The notes under the pieces are model-generated. The model worked only from the letters and a program-made list of their open reading frames with translations, had not been told where the DNA came from and did not search any database. Made by a program: the position numbers and the translations under genes. DNA of 64,000 bases from Spisula solida (taxonomy: Eukaryota > Mollusca > Bivalvia > Venerida > Mactridae): the NCBI GenBank assembly GCA_947247005.1, contig OX365944.1, positions 6,522,501 through 6,586,500 on the forward strand, read 5' to 3'. Shown here one piece after another: positions 35,640 through 46,600 of this stretch (positions are counted from its first letter, which is position 1; every line of letters starts with the position of its first letter).

Positions 35640-37095
35640 CTATATCAGTCAGTCAGCAAAATAAAGCAGTGACTAAAAGTTTCAAAGTTTATTGCGCAAA
35701 ACTTATCAAAGGGCTATACACAAGGAATATATAACACATACATATGACATGTGTTTGAAATTTTACATAATTATGAAACATAACTTCATCATTCTAAACC
35801 AGTCTATTCATTTAGTCGGCGTACGAAACCAGTCAGTTCATCAAGTCAAAACGGAACCAGTCAGTTTATTGAGTCGACATATGAAACCAGTCAGTTCATT
35901 GAGTCAAAACGAAACCAGTCAGTTTATTGAGTCGACATATGAAACCAGTCAGTTCATCGAGTTGACATGCAAAACCAGTCAGTTTATTGAGTCGACACAC
36001 AAAACCAGTCAGTTTATCTAGTCGACATACTAAACCAGTCAGTTCATCAAGTCGACATACGAAACCAGTCAGTTCATCGAGTCAAAACGAAACCAGTCAG
36101 TTCATCGAGTCGACATATGAAACCAGTCAGTTCATCGAGTCAAAACGAAACCAGTCAGTTCATCGAGTTGACATGCAAAACCAGTCAGTTTATCAAGTCG
36201 ACACACAAAACCAGTCAGTTTATCTAGTCGACATACTAAACCAGTCAGTTCATCAAGTCGACATACGAAACCAGTCAGTTCATCGAGTCAAAACGAAACC
36301 AGTCAGTTCATCGAGTCGACATATGAAACCAGACAGTTCATCGAGTCAAAACGAAACCAGTCAGTTCATCGAGTTGACATGCAAAACCAGTCAGTTTATC
36401 AAGTCGACACACAAAACCAGTCAGTTTATCTAGTCGACATACTAAACCAGTCAGTTCATCGAGCCGAAATACAAAACCAGTCAGTTTATTGAGTCAATAT
36501 ACAAAACCAGTCAGTTTATCAAGTGGACATTCTAAACCATTTGGGAGCTTGAGTCTGCATACAAAACCAGTCAGTGGCTGAAATTAACACATTAAACCAG
36601 TTATTTCATCGTATTGAACCAGTCAGACAATTGAGGCGACATACCAAGCCAATCAGTAGCTTGAGTTGCAAACTAAACCAGTCGGTTGCTTGAGTCAACA
36701 TATAAAACCAGTCAGTTCATGATATTAAACCAGTCAATACATTAAGTCGACATTCTAAGCCAGACAATTGCGTGAATATAGCCTATATAGATAACTAGCC
36801 AGATGCTGGAGTCAGCATATTGCACAAGTCGGTTCATGATACATAACCAGTTAGTTGCTTTAGTCAGCATATTTAAACCAGTCAGTTCATAATACATAAC
36901 CAGTCAGTTGCTTTAGTCAGCATATTAAACCAGTCGGTTCATAATGCATAACCAGTCATTTGCTTGAGTAGGCATATTGAACGGTTTAAAAAGTCGGTTC
37001 ATGATACATAACCAGTCAGCTGCTTTAGCCAGCATATTGAACCAGTCGATTCACACTATACATGTATAACCAGTCAGTTGCTTGAGTAGGCGTAG
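35640..37095. repeat. 28-30-bp minisatellite with a 206-bp higher-order repeat
   Basis: The basic unit is AAACCAGTCAGTTCATCGAG plus TCGACATAC or TCAAAAC (28-30 bp). A block of seven units repeats as a 206-bp higher-order unit: CTAGTCGACATACTAAACCA recurs at 36018, 36224 and 36430. Outside about 35820-36540 the array decays into single AACCAGTCAGT motifs with variable spacers. ORFs at 35692-36021 and 35987-36433 are by-products. Confidence 0.92.
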
Positions 37096-38331
37096 GCATA
37101 TTGAATGGTTTAACCTTTAAAACTTAAGTTTGAAAATACATGCAAGAAACACAGTTTTTATCAGTGATATCCCCTTGACCATCATTTTCTATGAAATAAA
37201 GGAAATAAGTTCACTTCAACACCTGAAATGATATTCCCACATCCCTTTGTCAAGAAAAAATAAATATTTGAGCAATTATTTAATAAAATCAGAACAAAAA
37301 AAATTAACATAATTCTACTTTAGTGATGAATGTCTTCACAAAGAGTTAAGTTTGTGTTATACAATGGAACCTTATAGTCATACCATCCTTGAAGTATGGT
37401 CTCATTATTGAGTCGGTCTTCATTTAGGGGTTATAACAAAATGTTAATTATGAGATTGGCTAAAACGAGAGTTCACTGTTTGGATACAATTTATAAGATA
37501 TCATTGACAAAATATGATAATCACAATATCTAGATAATTTGATATGAATAACTGAGAATATAGTATTTAACTTGCACATGATACTTAAGAGTAACAATAT
37601 AATACATGTACTATGCAAAATGTACTGTAATATATGCAAAAGGCATGTTAGGCTTCTATAAAATAAACAAATCCACTGTAAAAAAAAGTCAAAATAACAA
37701 AATGATAATTTCACTGTAATTTTCACTGATAAATCTCTATAATCCATTGAGAGCAATTAATAACCAATTTTTTTTTTTTCTGTGAGAGAAATGTTTGGTC
37801 TTTATTAAGGCTTGTGTCTTATATTGGTGGTCTTTCTTGGCAGGTTGTCATTCTTAACACATATTTCACTGTTTATTTGTGTAAGGGGGTACAAGAATGC
37901 TTGGAATCTGGAATCTCTAAATTTCTATCCTGGTCACAAAAATAAATCTAGCACCAGTGTTCTGTGAACATCCATCTTGCTTCTTCAGGACACTATATAT
38001 TTTCTATATGGATTCAATGCACCAGCAGGTCAAATACTACCTGAAATATGCATAAAACAATTCACAATTTCTGCACATTGATAAATAAAACCAAAAATGT
38101 TGAAATTTACATGTAGCCTACAATTATTGCATAATGCACTATATTTGATTATACATGCTACTATTTTAAAACTAAATAAGTGTACCTGGATTGTATTTAA
38201 TTATTAATGATTCATTCAATGCTCTGCAGACAGCTAGAAATGGCAAAATATAACATGTATTTCTATTTAACTATATTTTCATGTTTTTCAATGTTTTAAG
38301 CATTATATGGAATATATGCATTAACAACTAT
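37096..38331. other. Intergenic, AT-rich, no recognised feature
   Basis: Between the minisatellite and the MITE at 38332. It holds short poly-T/A runs and no splice-supported exon on either strand. Confidence 0.45.
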
Positions 38332-38757
38332 ATAGTACAACCTCTGTAGAGCAACACCCTTAGTGAGCTGCAAATATTGACCTTTATATAGTCCAGAGAA
38401 TTTGATGTGACTCTCAACCTTTAATTAGTATAATTTAACAGCTGATATAATATCTATATTTATAAGCTGGCAGTATCACATAGACGCTCTAGGTGTAATA
38501 TCAAAACAAATCTAAAGGACGGATATTACTTGATTTGCTTGCGGAAATTTATATATTCAACGCAAGAACCTTGTAATATATTCATGCATAAAGGTCAGGC
38601 TCATGTCAAATTCTCAGTGCTTTATACATAGTTTGTTTCTCTGCAGAGGTTAAATTTAGAGTTTATATCAGCAAGGAGAAATTTTGAAGGTGTTGTTATA
38701 GAGGTTGTTCTAATGTTGCTCTACAGAGGGTCTCTCTGAGAGGTTGTACTGTATACA
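38332..38757. mobile_element. MITE-like inverted-repeat element containing another repeat
   Basis: The left end is AGTACAACCTCTGTAGAGCA; the right end in reverse complement is AGTACAACCTCTCAGAGAGA followed by CCTCTGTAGAGCAACA. Inside (about 38500-38630) is a segment shared in reverse with 2690-2835. A diverged relative is at 10487-10665. Confidence 0.6.
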
Positions 38758-38937
38758 TGTTAATAAAGAAAAGGACATGAACCAGATACAAGAAATAATT
38801 ATTACCATTTTATCCATAATCTTGTTTTGAGTGTGAAGATGTAAGTGGATCAATTCTTTTCCATGGTTAAACATTACATCACACACTGTCACACATCATT
38901 CTACCAGTAAAATACAGTAAGTCTATGTTCTCTTCTA

Positions 38938-41276
38938 CTATATAGTTAGTTCTTTTTGCTTGAAGTCCTGTAATAAAAAGAGTGTGAGAGTAATGCCTGA
39001 CAGAATTAGGGCTGTGTTTTGTTGACATTAAAGCGACATGACATTGCTCACTGAGCACGACAGTGAGATATGATATTCCAATTTTGTATTGCGTTTTCGC
39101 ATATATAACATATCACATTGTCATATCGCATTGTCATTTTAAAGCATGACACCACATCGCTATACAAGTGCGATGATGAAATGTGATCTAAAGTTTGTTC
39201 TGAGGCTTGAAACAATGACACCCTTAAAACACGAGTACATTCATGAGTGTACTAGTATGCATGGTGTTCTACCAACTAAGCAAACTGGGTGACTGTCCTA
39301 CCTCTCAGTCATCACTGCAAGATATGAATTGAGACATGGTTCATACACAATTCCCACACACCAATTCAAGGACTTCATCAAGGTAAAATTTATACTTTCA
39401 AGGCATTTTTCCAAACCTTTACCCAGGCACTGTCAATGTCATGACTCTTTGTGCTGGATAAACTTGAAAATGATTGTCATTGTTGTTCTTCAACAAACGT
39501 TCACGGGACTCTCCTAGGATACTGTCATTTATACACTAAATTCAATGGTGTCATACACAGTAACACCCAAATGCTCAATTCATTATGTACCAGTGACGTA
39601 AGCACCGGCGGAATACAGTGACTTTATGATATACATACCTCAGCGGGTAGCATTGGCTTATTGGTGTCCATGCATGAAACACTGACCAGTCCCCCATAGT
39701 TGCAATAACTTGAGCTTTTACTAGAAGTAGTTGATGCGCTGGTTTCACTGCAAATGTATATTACATAAAAATATATTATGCATAAAACTACAAAATGTTT
39801 TTATAAAATTAAATAGAATTCCTAATCATATTAAAAACACATTGTTCAAAATATAAACATTGTCTTGACTTTGTCAAAACCTTGTAGGCCTACTAGTACT
39901 AGTAGATCTAATACATATATCTGGAAAGATCTACATTGTTATTAACAAAAACATGTATGTTTCAAAGGCAACCTTGACTTCAAAATCAAATAGGGGTCAG
40001 CTACTGATGGTGACCAACATAGCTATAAAGTTTGAAGAACCCCGGCCTGACCGTTCTAGTTTTTGTCAGGTACATGTAGATCTATTGGGTCTACAAAAGT
40101 CATATTCTTGTTAAAGGTTGGAATGACCTTCGTCCTACTAAATCAATAAGGGTCATCTACTGTTGAATATACAACCTCCATGCAAAATTGGAAGATCTAG
40201 GGCACAACAGTTAGTCAGGTATTTAACAGATAGCATTTGGTTTATTTATATCACAATGAGTGAGTTATAACTGATGACTTTTGACCTACTGACCTCGAAT
40301 TCAATAGAGGCCATATATATTGATGACCACTTCTATATAAAGTTTATAGACCTTTGGCCAAAACCGTTCTTGAATTGAAATTATTCGGTCAATACCTCTA
40401 CGGGACAGACCGACAGACATAAGAAATCAATATAGCTGAGCAGTTTGAGACATTAACGGTGGCCCGATGGCCAACGCCATGGAAAAATGCATTGGGCCAT
40501 GAAAATGTGAAATTAAAAAAAAACCTCTACGGGACAGACCGACAGACATATAAAGTTTGCGAAATTAACGGTGGCCCATAGGCCAATGCCATGGGAAAAT
40601 GCATCGGGCCATGAAAATGTGAAATTTAAAGATAACCTGTCAGGCCATCATGCATCGTGGAAAATTATAGTAAATTATTCTCATTGTAAATTAACTTGGC
40701 ATCATAGTTCCTTCAAATCTATTTGATAGCCCAATAGTTTGTTAAAATCTGTTAAGCCCCCACTGACCAGTACATGTATGTAATGAAGCAGAAATTTATG
40801 GCAGATTTATTCAATCATTCTCAGGTAAATTGTAATACAATTTTCTGAAAATGCTGCAATTAAAAATAATCTGCAAATTACTTACATGCATAATTAATGA
40901 CAATGGAATTGTCAATTTATTTAAACTCCAAGAATATGTCAATTAATCCTATAAATCATGATTGATAAAAATTACATCCGAACTCGAGCATATCCGAATT
41001 ATAGACAGTTATTTGTTTACTTTCCGGTGCAGATGCTCTACTCCACCCACTTTATTGAAACTGTTCGCGGCAATTCGCGGCATCTCACAATGCAACAAAA
41101 ATGGCATGAATCTGTTCAGAAGGCCTTGTATTATCCACAGAATACGTTGCAATTTATTGCAAAGGCGTATTTTTCAAAGTATCGAGCGATGAAAATTGCT
41201 CAAAATTGAGTCGTCTAAGTGCAAAAATGAAAAAAATAAAATGTTACCAGATTTTGACAACTAACCTTTCAGACAT
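38938..41276 (-). CDS. Three-exon microprotein gene, 49 residues
   Basis: Exons 41276-41266 (MSE plus 2 nt), 39747-39639 and 38967-38938 (ending KELTI then TAG) have canonical GT/AG borders and join in phase to 150 nt. The product is Ser/Thr-rich at the N-terminus (ESETSASTTSSKSSSY), then NYGGLVSVSCMDTNKPMLPA, with no signal peptide or membrane segment. I do not recognise it. The NYGG box recalls the small OCC1 (C12orf75) protein, but only over four residues, so I give no symbol. Support comes from three splice sites, phase, and a promoter-like CRE palindrome 21 bp upstream of the ATG. It diverges from HAUS2, 1.1 kb away. It is easily missed because no exon exceeds 36 codons. Confidence 0.5.
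40398..40640. repeat. About 128-bp tandem duplication
   Basis: CCTCTACGGGACAGACCGAC at about 40397 and 40526 begins two copies, each containing ATTAACGGTGGCCC and GGGCCATGAAAATGTGAAAT. It lies in the first intron of the microprotein gene, within a wider stretch of diverged dispersed repeats (about 39960-40640). Confidence 0.75.
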
Positions 41277-41296
41277 CTTGTTTGCTCAAATTATGC

Positions 41297-41304
41297 TGAC
41301 GTCA
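41297..41304. promoter_or_regulatory. Full palindromic CRE (TGACGTCA)
   Basis: A perfect TGACGTCA sits 21 bp upstream of the microprotein ATG, where a CREB/ATF site would act on this short gene. A related TGACGTCG occurs near 41609. Confidence 0.5.
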
Positions 41305-41621
41305 TACCAAAAACCTCTTCCCTTCGGAGTATAAACCCAATATTTACACTACGGGTTTTTCGTCCTCTTTTTCATTTCGAGATTTTTTTACGCGAAAGTC
41401 AATATCGTATCTTTTTCAATTAACCGAACATAGCGGTATAAATATAAATTCGAGAGATACCCGATTCATTTCAAAGGATCATTCTCTCTTCTGTTTATTG
41501 CATGTAAAAATATATAAAAAAACATATCAAAAAGTTTAGTTATTTAATTTTAAAAATACGATGTTTACAACGTTGACACATAGGCGGAGCCTCGAATTGA
41601 ATTACGTTGACGTCGTTACTT

Positions 41622-42065
41622 TGTCCTAACAAAGTGCTGAGAAATGGTATGCTATCGCTGAAGACTCGCTGGAATTTGCAGAGATGTAGGAAAGCGCTTC
41701 GTGTTAGTGCGAAAGTGGTTTATTATTTAGACAACAGGAGGCCTAATCAAACCGCTACCGACTAACCGAGCGCCTGGTAGCGCTATGCTAGGAAACGGCT
41801 TGCTTCAAAAAGCGTTTTGTAGTGGACAGAGCGGAAAAATTATATGCGAATAGCAGACTGTTGCATAGCAAAGCGCTACCGAAGCACAAGAAAGCGCTCA
41901 CCTAGCTATCGGCGAACACTGCTCTCTGGTAGCATGTCGTTGCATAGACTTAAGGAAAGCGCTCACTAGGGCAATTTGGGAGCGGCTTGGTTAGGCAACC
42001 GGCTCCAGGGTCTAGCAGTCCACAGCCTAAGCCAGTGCCTGGCCAGCCTCCTTGGGCCAGTGTGA
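41622..42065. repeat. GC-rich repetitive segment upstream of HAUS2
   Basis: 41630-41717 duplicates the insert at 33616-33713 (CCTAACAAAGTGCTGAGAAA ... GTGCGAAAGTGG). The next 350 bp is far more GC-rich than its surroundings and repeats AAAGCGCT, GGTAGCGCTATG and CGCTACCGA motifs, finishing near CCAGCCTCCTTGGGCCAGTG. There is no ORF. It could be a transposon, a structured RNA, or the distal promoter of HAUS2. Confidence 0.5.
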
Positions 42066-42388
42066 GTGTCATGTAATTTTACAAAAAAATACGCTTTTCT
42101 TCAATAACTTGTTAAAACACTAGTGTATTAAGTATATATGAATACCTGTACTTTCTATCTCCTTCTTCAAAGGTATAATAGCAGATAATGGGATTATTTG
42201 TTGATTTCACAATCAATAACACGTCATGTTTAGATTATGCACTACAGGGACGGTAATAACAGACGCATTCCAAATATTTCCGGATACCGGACAAGTTTGA
42301 ATTTTAAACAGTCCCAAAAAACTCTTCAAAAGGGAGATTTTACCGGTGACGTAGTAGAGAACTCCATTCGAATTTCCTAAAAGTAAAC

Positions 42389-45048
42389 ATGGACACAAAT
42401 TTCGCCCAAATAGCAGATTCTCGGAATCCATGGAGCTCACAGGACAAGTCTTTGACTGGTTTAAAGAGGGCTTTACTCTTGGGAGTGCAAACTGGCCATA
42501 TAGCAAATGTAAGTGTGCATTTTACTCAGAAACTTTCATGTCTGTGCATGTTTTTGGTCCAAGTCGAAACGTACCCTTACAGAACGTACCCTAATTTCCT
42601 GATCATTTGATACCCAAGTATTTTCATAATTATAGTTAAGACTAAGGTTAGGCTTAGAATGCGGATTTATCCATCCCAAGTTTGGCAAGATAAAAGTTTG
42701 AAATTATTATATAAATTCACTTTTTTATAATTTTGGAATTGTTTCCGAATATGCATTGTGGACTTGTTCTCATCTACATTTTAGGTTGTACTGTCAGACT
42801 TGACCATTATACAACGGTGCGCAGTTGTTGGTTTTAATTTAATTTAAGTACACTATCACAAATGTGTCGCTCATTACTGTTCATGTGGAGTTTGGCACCT
42901 GGTCCCACAAATGTTGAACATGCTCTTACGGCTTACGCATATAATACTAAAAAAATTGCTTGTGCAATATTCATAAATGAAATTTATTACAGAGACAAGA
43001 ATTTGAAGAGGATGATATTGATACAGAAACACAAAACATGTTGCCATCAATGAAACTGATCCAAGTACTGAAGAAGATGGGAAGAGCTAGAGCAGAACTT
43101 AATAAAGTAAGTATTTAATACTATTTATTTTGTAAAGGATGCCATGTGTATGTGTGTGTATTTCTGGTCTGACAGACATTTTGATAGATCTATGGTTAAA
43201 TTGGTAATTTAGGTGAATTCAAAGCCCTAACACTTTGATGCCTGGGTCTATGTAAAAAGCTCACCTTGCTAGATTCAGCCATAAATAATATAATTATATA
43301 ATTTGAGAGATAAACAATTGCAGTACTGGGTACTGTTGACAATTTGATTGAAAATTTCAATCTTATGTTTCAGATTAACCTCAGTATTCAATGTAGAATG
43401 CAAGACAAGGAAACAGGCGATGTTACTCACTTGGATATACTGGGTAAGTTTGTTTAATGAGGAATCTGTTGAAGTAGTTGTCTTTTGCAAAACAGGAATT
43501 TATTACAGACAAATGTTAATTAAAAATGATCTCAGATGACGTTAATGATTCAAGCAAATATAGTTTGTTATTATCATGCATACATAATTACATATATCAC
43601 CCGAAATTACGTTATACTCAACCATTATTGTTTAATTTACTTAGCGGATTTAAATTACCTACTATTGTTAAGGTGACTTATAGGCCCATTGGGCCGGGTG
43701 CCTCTTTACTTGTGTATTGTAAATATGTTTGTTGTAAATATGTATGCACAAGTCACTATAATAAACAATTTACTTACTTACTTATAGTTGGCAAAGTTAA
43801 ACCCAAAGTTTGTGCTATGTTTAACACTGATCGGAAATTCTATGCACATTTTTTCAGAAAAGAGGATTGAGAAAATTAAAAGATTAAACAGCCATATAGA
43901 ATCTGTTATAGAAGATAAAGATCAGCTTATTCAGCGTTTACAGCAGCCATTTCAAGGAGAATATTTGAAGCTGGAGGCACAATACCACAGGTTGTTATCT
44001 TCTTAACAATGTTTGTGTAGTTGTAAATATTTTTTAATTAGCTTACCTTAATGTGAAGTGTATCAGCGTCTATGATCTCTTACTTGATAAATTGGTGTCC
44101 TATTGAAGAAAACCTTTAACACTCCTGAGGCAGTGTCCTCAGGTGACTGTCTGTGAGGGTATTAGGGCATGTATATTGTATAAATTTATTCAAATACTGC
44201 AATAAATTGTGAATACTATTACATTTATTCTTTTATTTTGAAATGCAATTTATTTTAGTATAATCATTAAATGCATTTCATTTCAGATTTGCTTGTGAAG
44301 TATTCCAGAAAATAACTCCCATGCTTGGTGATCTGTCTACCAACCTAGAAAATATAACTTGGGCTAAGTCACTCTCATTTGATGATGGACGACTTGTAAG
44401 TATATTGTACATCCCATAATGTTTGTTTCAATGTTTCTTCATCCTGTTCACTATCCGTTTGTGTAATTGGAAACATTTGTAGAAAGAAGAAAACAAGCAC
44501 AAACAACCAATTTCCTTTTGGTAATATGATTTGGTTTGCATTATAGGTTTATACTGTTTTCAGTCATATATACAAAACAACTTGTTTTATAAATCAGTTT
44601 TCCTAGAATTAATATACACATCTGCAAGCCACTGACACTTGTGGAAGACATTAACAAAGCCAACATAAGCTGGCAGTCCATGTTCTGTTTGGAGATTGTA
44701 CTGAAGTACTATACATACTTACATCTTTGAGTTTTATCTGACAAGGGAGAAAAATAATAATATTATGTAATATAATACCTGATACTGTCATTGTGTTGGC
44801 AATGATAAGCTGCTTGAAGAACCTTGTTTAGTCTATATTTTTCTGATTTTGCTCATTTGACTTGTCAATATTGTTGTTATAAGTTGTGTGTTTTGTTCTT
44901 GTAGGATGGACTTATCACAGAATTATACAGTACCCTGAATGCGATGCAAACCAGTTTCCAGTCCATGTGTCAGATACAACAAAGTGTTGGACAGTTACAT
45001 AAAGTGGAGACCTGTACCTTACATTCTACACATATAGAATCATTGTGA
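42389..45048 (+). CDS. HAUS2: HAUS2, augmin complex subunit 2
   Basis: Six coding exons join in phase: 42389-42508, 42993-43106, 43374-43443, 43858-43990, 44287-44395, 44905-45048. They total 690 nt, 229 residues; human HAUS2 is 235. Recognition rests on NPW near the N-terminus, a coiled-coil middle, and the block SHIESVIEDKDQLIQRLQQP followed by LKLEAQYHRF, which parallels the human NHLEAVLKEK...RLLKP...IEAVYHR stretch. The C-terminal half is helical (TNLENITWAK, LNAMQTSFQSM). Augmin binds spindle microtubules and recruits gamma-tubulin for branching nucleation in mitosis. The start follows a short leader with GGTGACGTAG about 40 bp upstream. The 3' UTR probably ends after AATAAA at 45979. 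Confidence 0.88.
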
Positions 45049-45984
45049 TAGATAACATGTATGACTCTTAGTCTGTGTATATGTACGGAAACTTTGTATT
45101 GGGATACTGTAAAATCATTATTGTACTCCCCTGATTCCCAGTCCTGGCAAGTGAATTTCTTCTTTGAAAATAATACATCAATGTTGATTTTCACCACATG
45201 TGTAGAAGTTGCTCCATCCTTGAGGAAGGGTTAGCTAGTACTGATTAGGATACTGTCCAGGAAATCTGTTTTGGTGTATAACAGAAAAAATGTAGAGAAA
45301 CAGCCTTAAACCCAAATTGACAAACAATATTATACTCTCAGAGTAATACATGGGGGCTATTTTTGAGGCACACTCTCAGTCTTGTCTGCCCTATGTTTCT
45401 GTAACCATTGGTCAGTTTTCAACAAAATTTAGACTTACTAGTACCAAGCCTAGTAGTTCTTATTGGATGATGTGGTTAGTGTGCTAGATTTGTTGCCTGT
45501 CGCAGAAGGTCAAACTCTTGAAAATCTAACTACTTTGTCAATTTTCCTCCACATATGGAGAAGTTGCATATTCCTTGTGAAAGAGCAAGTTAGTCCTAGT
45601 AAGGATTCAGTCCAGGTAAATAGGTAAGGTGATACGACTGTGGCATATAACTGAAATGTTGAAAAACAACATTAACCCAGAGTAAATGAATGTGCATATC
45701 AGAGTTACTATGCACTGGCTGTTCTTCTTGCCATTGGTCAGATTTGTTAAACGTTTACAAAGACACTTTAGTACCTATTTGTTACTTTTCTTCTTTGCTG
45801 CATTATTCTTGTAACCATTTAGGGATCTCTAATTATCAGGAAGCTTACATAAAGGTATCAGAGCAATATCTGGTCATTCATTAGGATCATAACTTGTAGA
45901 GTAAAGGATTACAGAAGATGTATTTCAAGTCTTTAAAATATGTAATTGTTTGCATATTGTGTTTTGAATATTATTACAAATAAA
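45049..45984 (+). other. Probable HAUS2 3' UTR with AATAAA at 45979-45984
   Basis: No coding signal after the TGA at 45046-45048. The first good polyadenylation hexamer on the plus strand is in ACAAATAAACC near 45978. A SINE-like fragment (TGGTTAGTGTGCTAGATTTG, about 45470) lies within it. Confidence 0.45.
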
Positions 45985-46284
45985 CCAATGAAACTATAAT
46001 GCGTGTTGTTTGTTTAAAAACAATAATATTCACTAAATGTGGCTTTCACCATTATAAATTAATTCCTGCATTACCATCATCGAAATATGTTATAATTTTA
46101 TAAGTTATTCTATATTTTCAATCAAAAAAGATTCATTTCTGGCTTCAATTTACACTGGTTCTCTGTATTTTCAATAGTTCGAAACAATTTAACAAACTAT
46201 GAATACTTTTTAAGAAATGAAACATGTCAGGTTGCATGGAAATAGGGACCAGCAGGAGATAGTTATCTAGGAATTTATTTATTG

Positions 46285-46600
46285 TGGTTTTTGTTGTTGT
46301 TTGTGATTGACCGAAACAATTGTAAGTGCGTGGTCATTTCATTTTTTCCCTGCCAGAATGGCCTATGAACTTTGAGAGAAGAGACAGTTGTATGACACAA
46401 GGAGTCCCGTTGCACTACCTTAGCTCTTTCTGAATAGACACCTTGGGTCTTTAACATGCTTGGTGTACAGCATTGATACACATGAGACTACCTCTAGGTT
46501 ACCGACCAGTTCATTTCTAGTTGGATGGGAAACACTGGCTTTCAATGACAGGCATGTTCAGGTCTTAATGGCTGTTACAAAGTCTATTATTATTACAGGA
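46285..46600 (-). mobile_element. SINE-core-related repeat
   Basis: On the minus strand CACCAAGCATGTTAAAGACC is a diverged form of the CACATTAAAGAACC core at 6200 and 14900. It is followed by a GTGTCTATTCAGAAAGAGCT stretch comparable to the one after the core at 14880. The tRNA head is not visible. Confidence 0.45.

Noticed and set aside
35692..36433. 109- and 148-codon ORFs rich in NQSVHQVD or KPVSSSSRH repeats
   Set aside because: Products of the 28-30-bp minisatellite; period changes break the frame repeatedly.
40958..41209. 83-codon ORF (MIDKNYIRTRAYPNYRQLFV...)
   Set aside because: Overlaps another open frame, has no splice context or recognised domain, and lies inside the first intron of the minus-strand microprotein gene.
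43526..43870. 114-codon ORF in HAUS2 intron 3
   Set aside because: It ends in the HAUS2 exon 4 acceptor region in the wrong frame; composition is non-coding.
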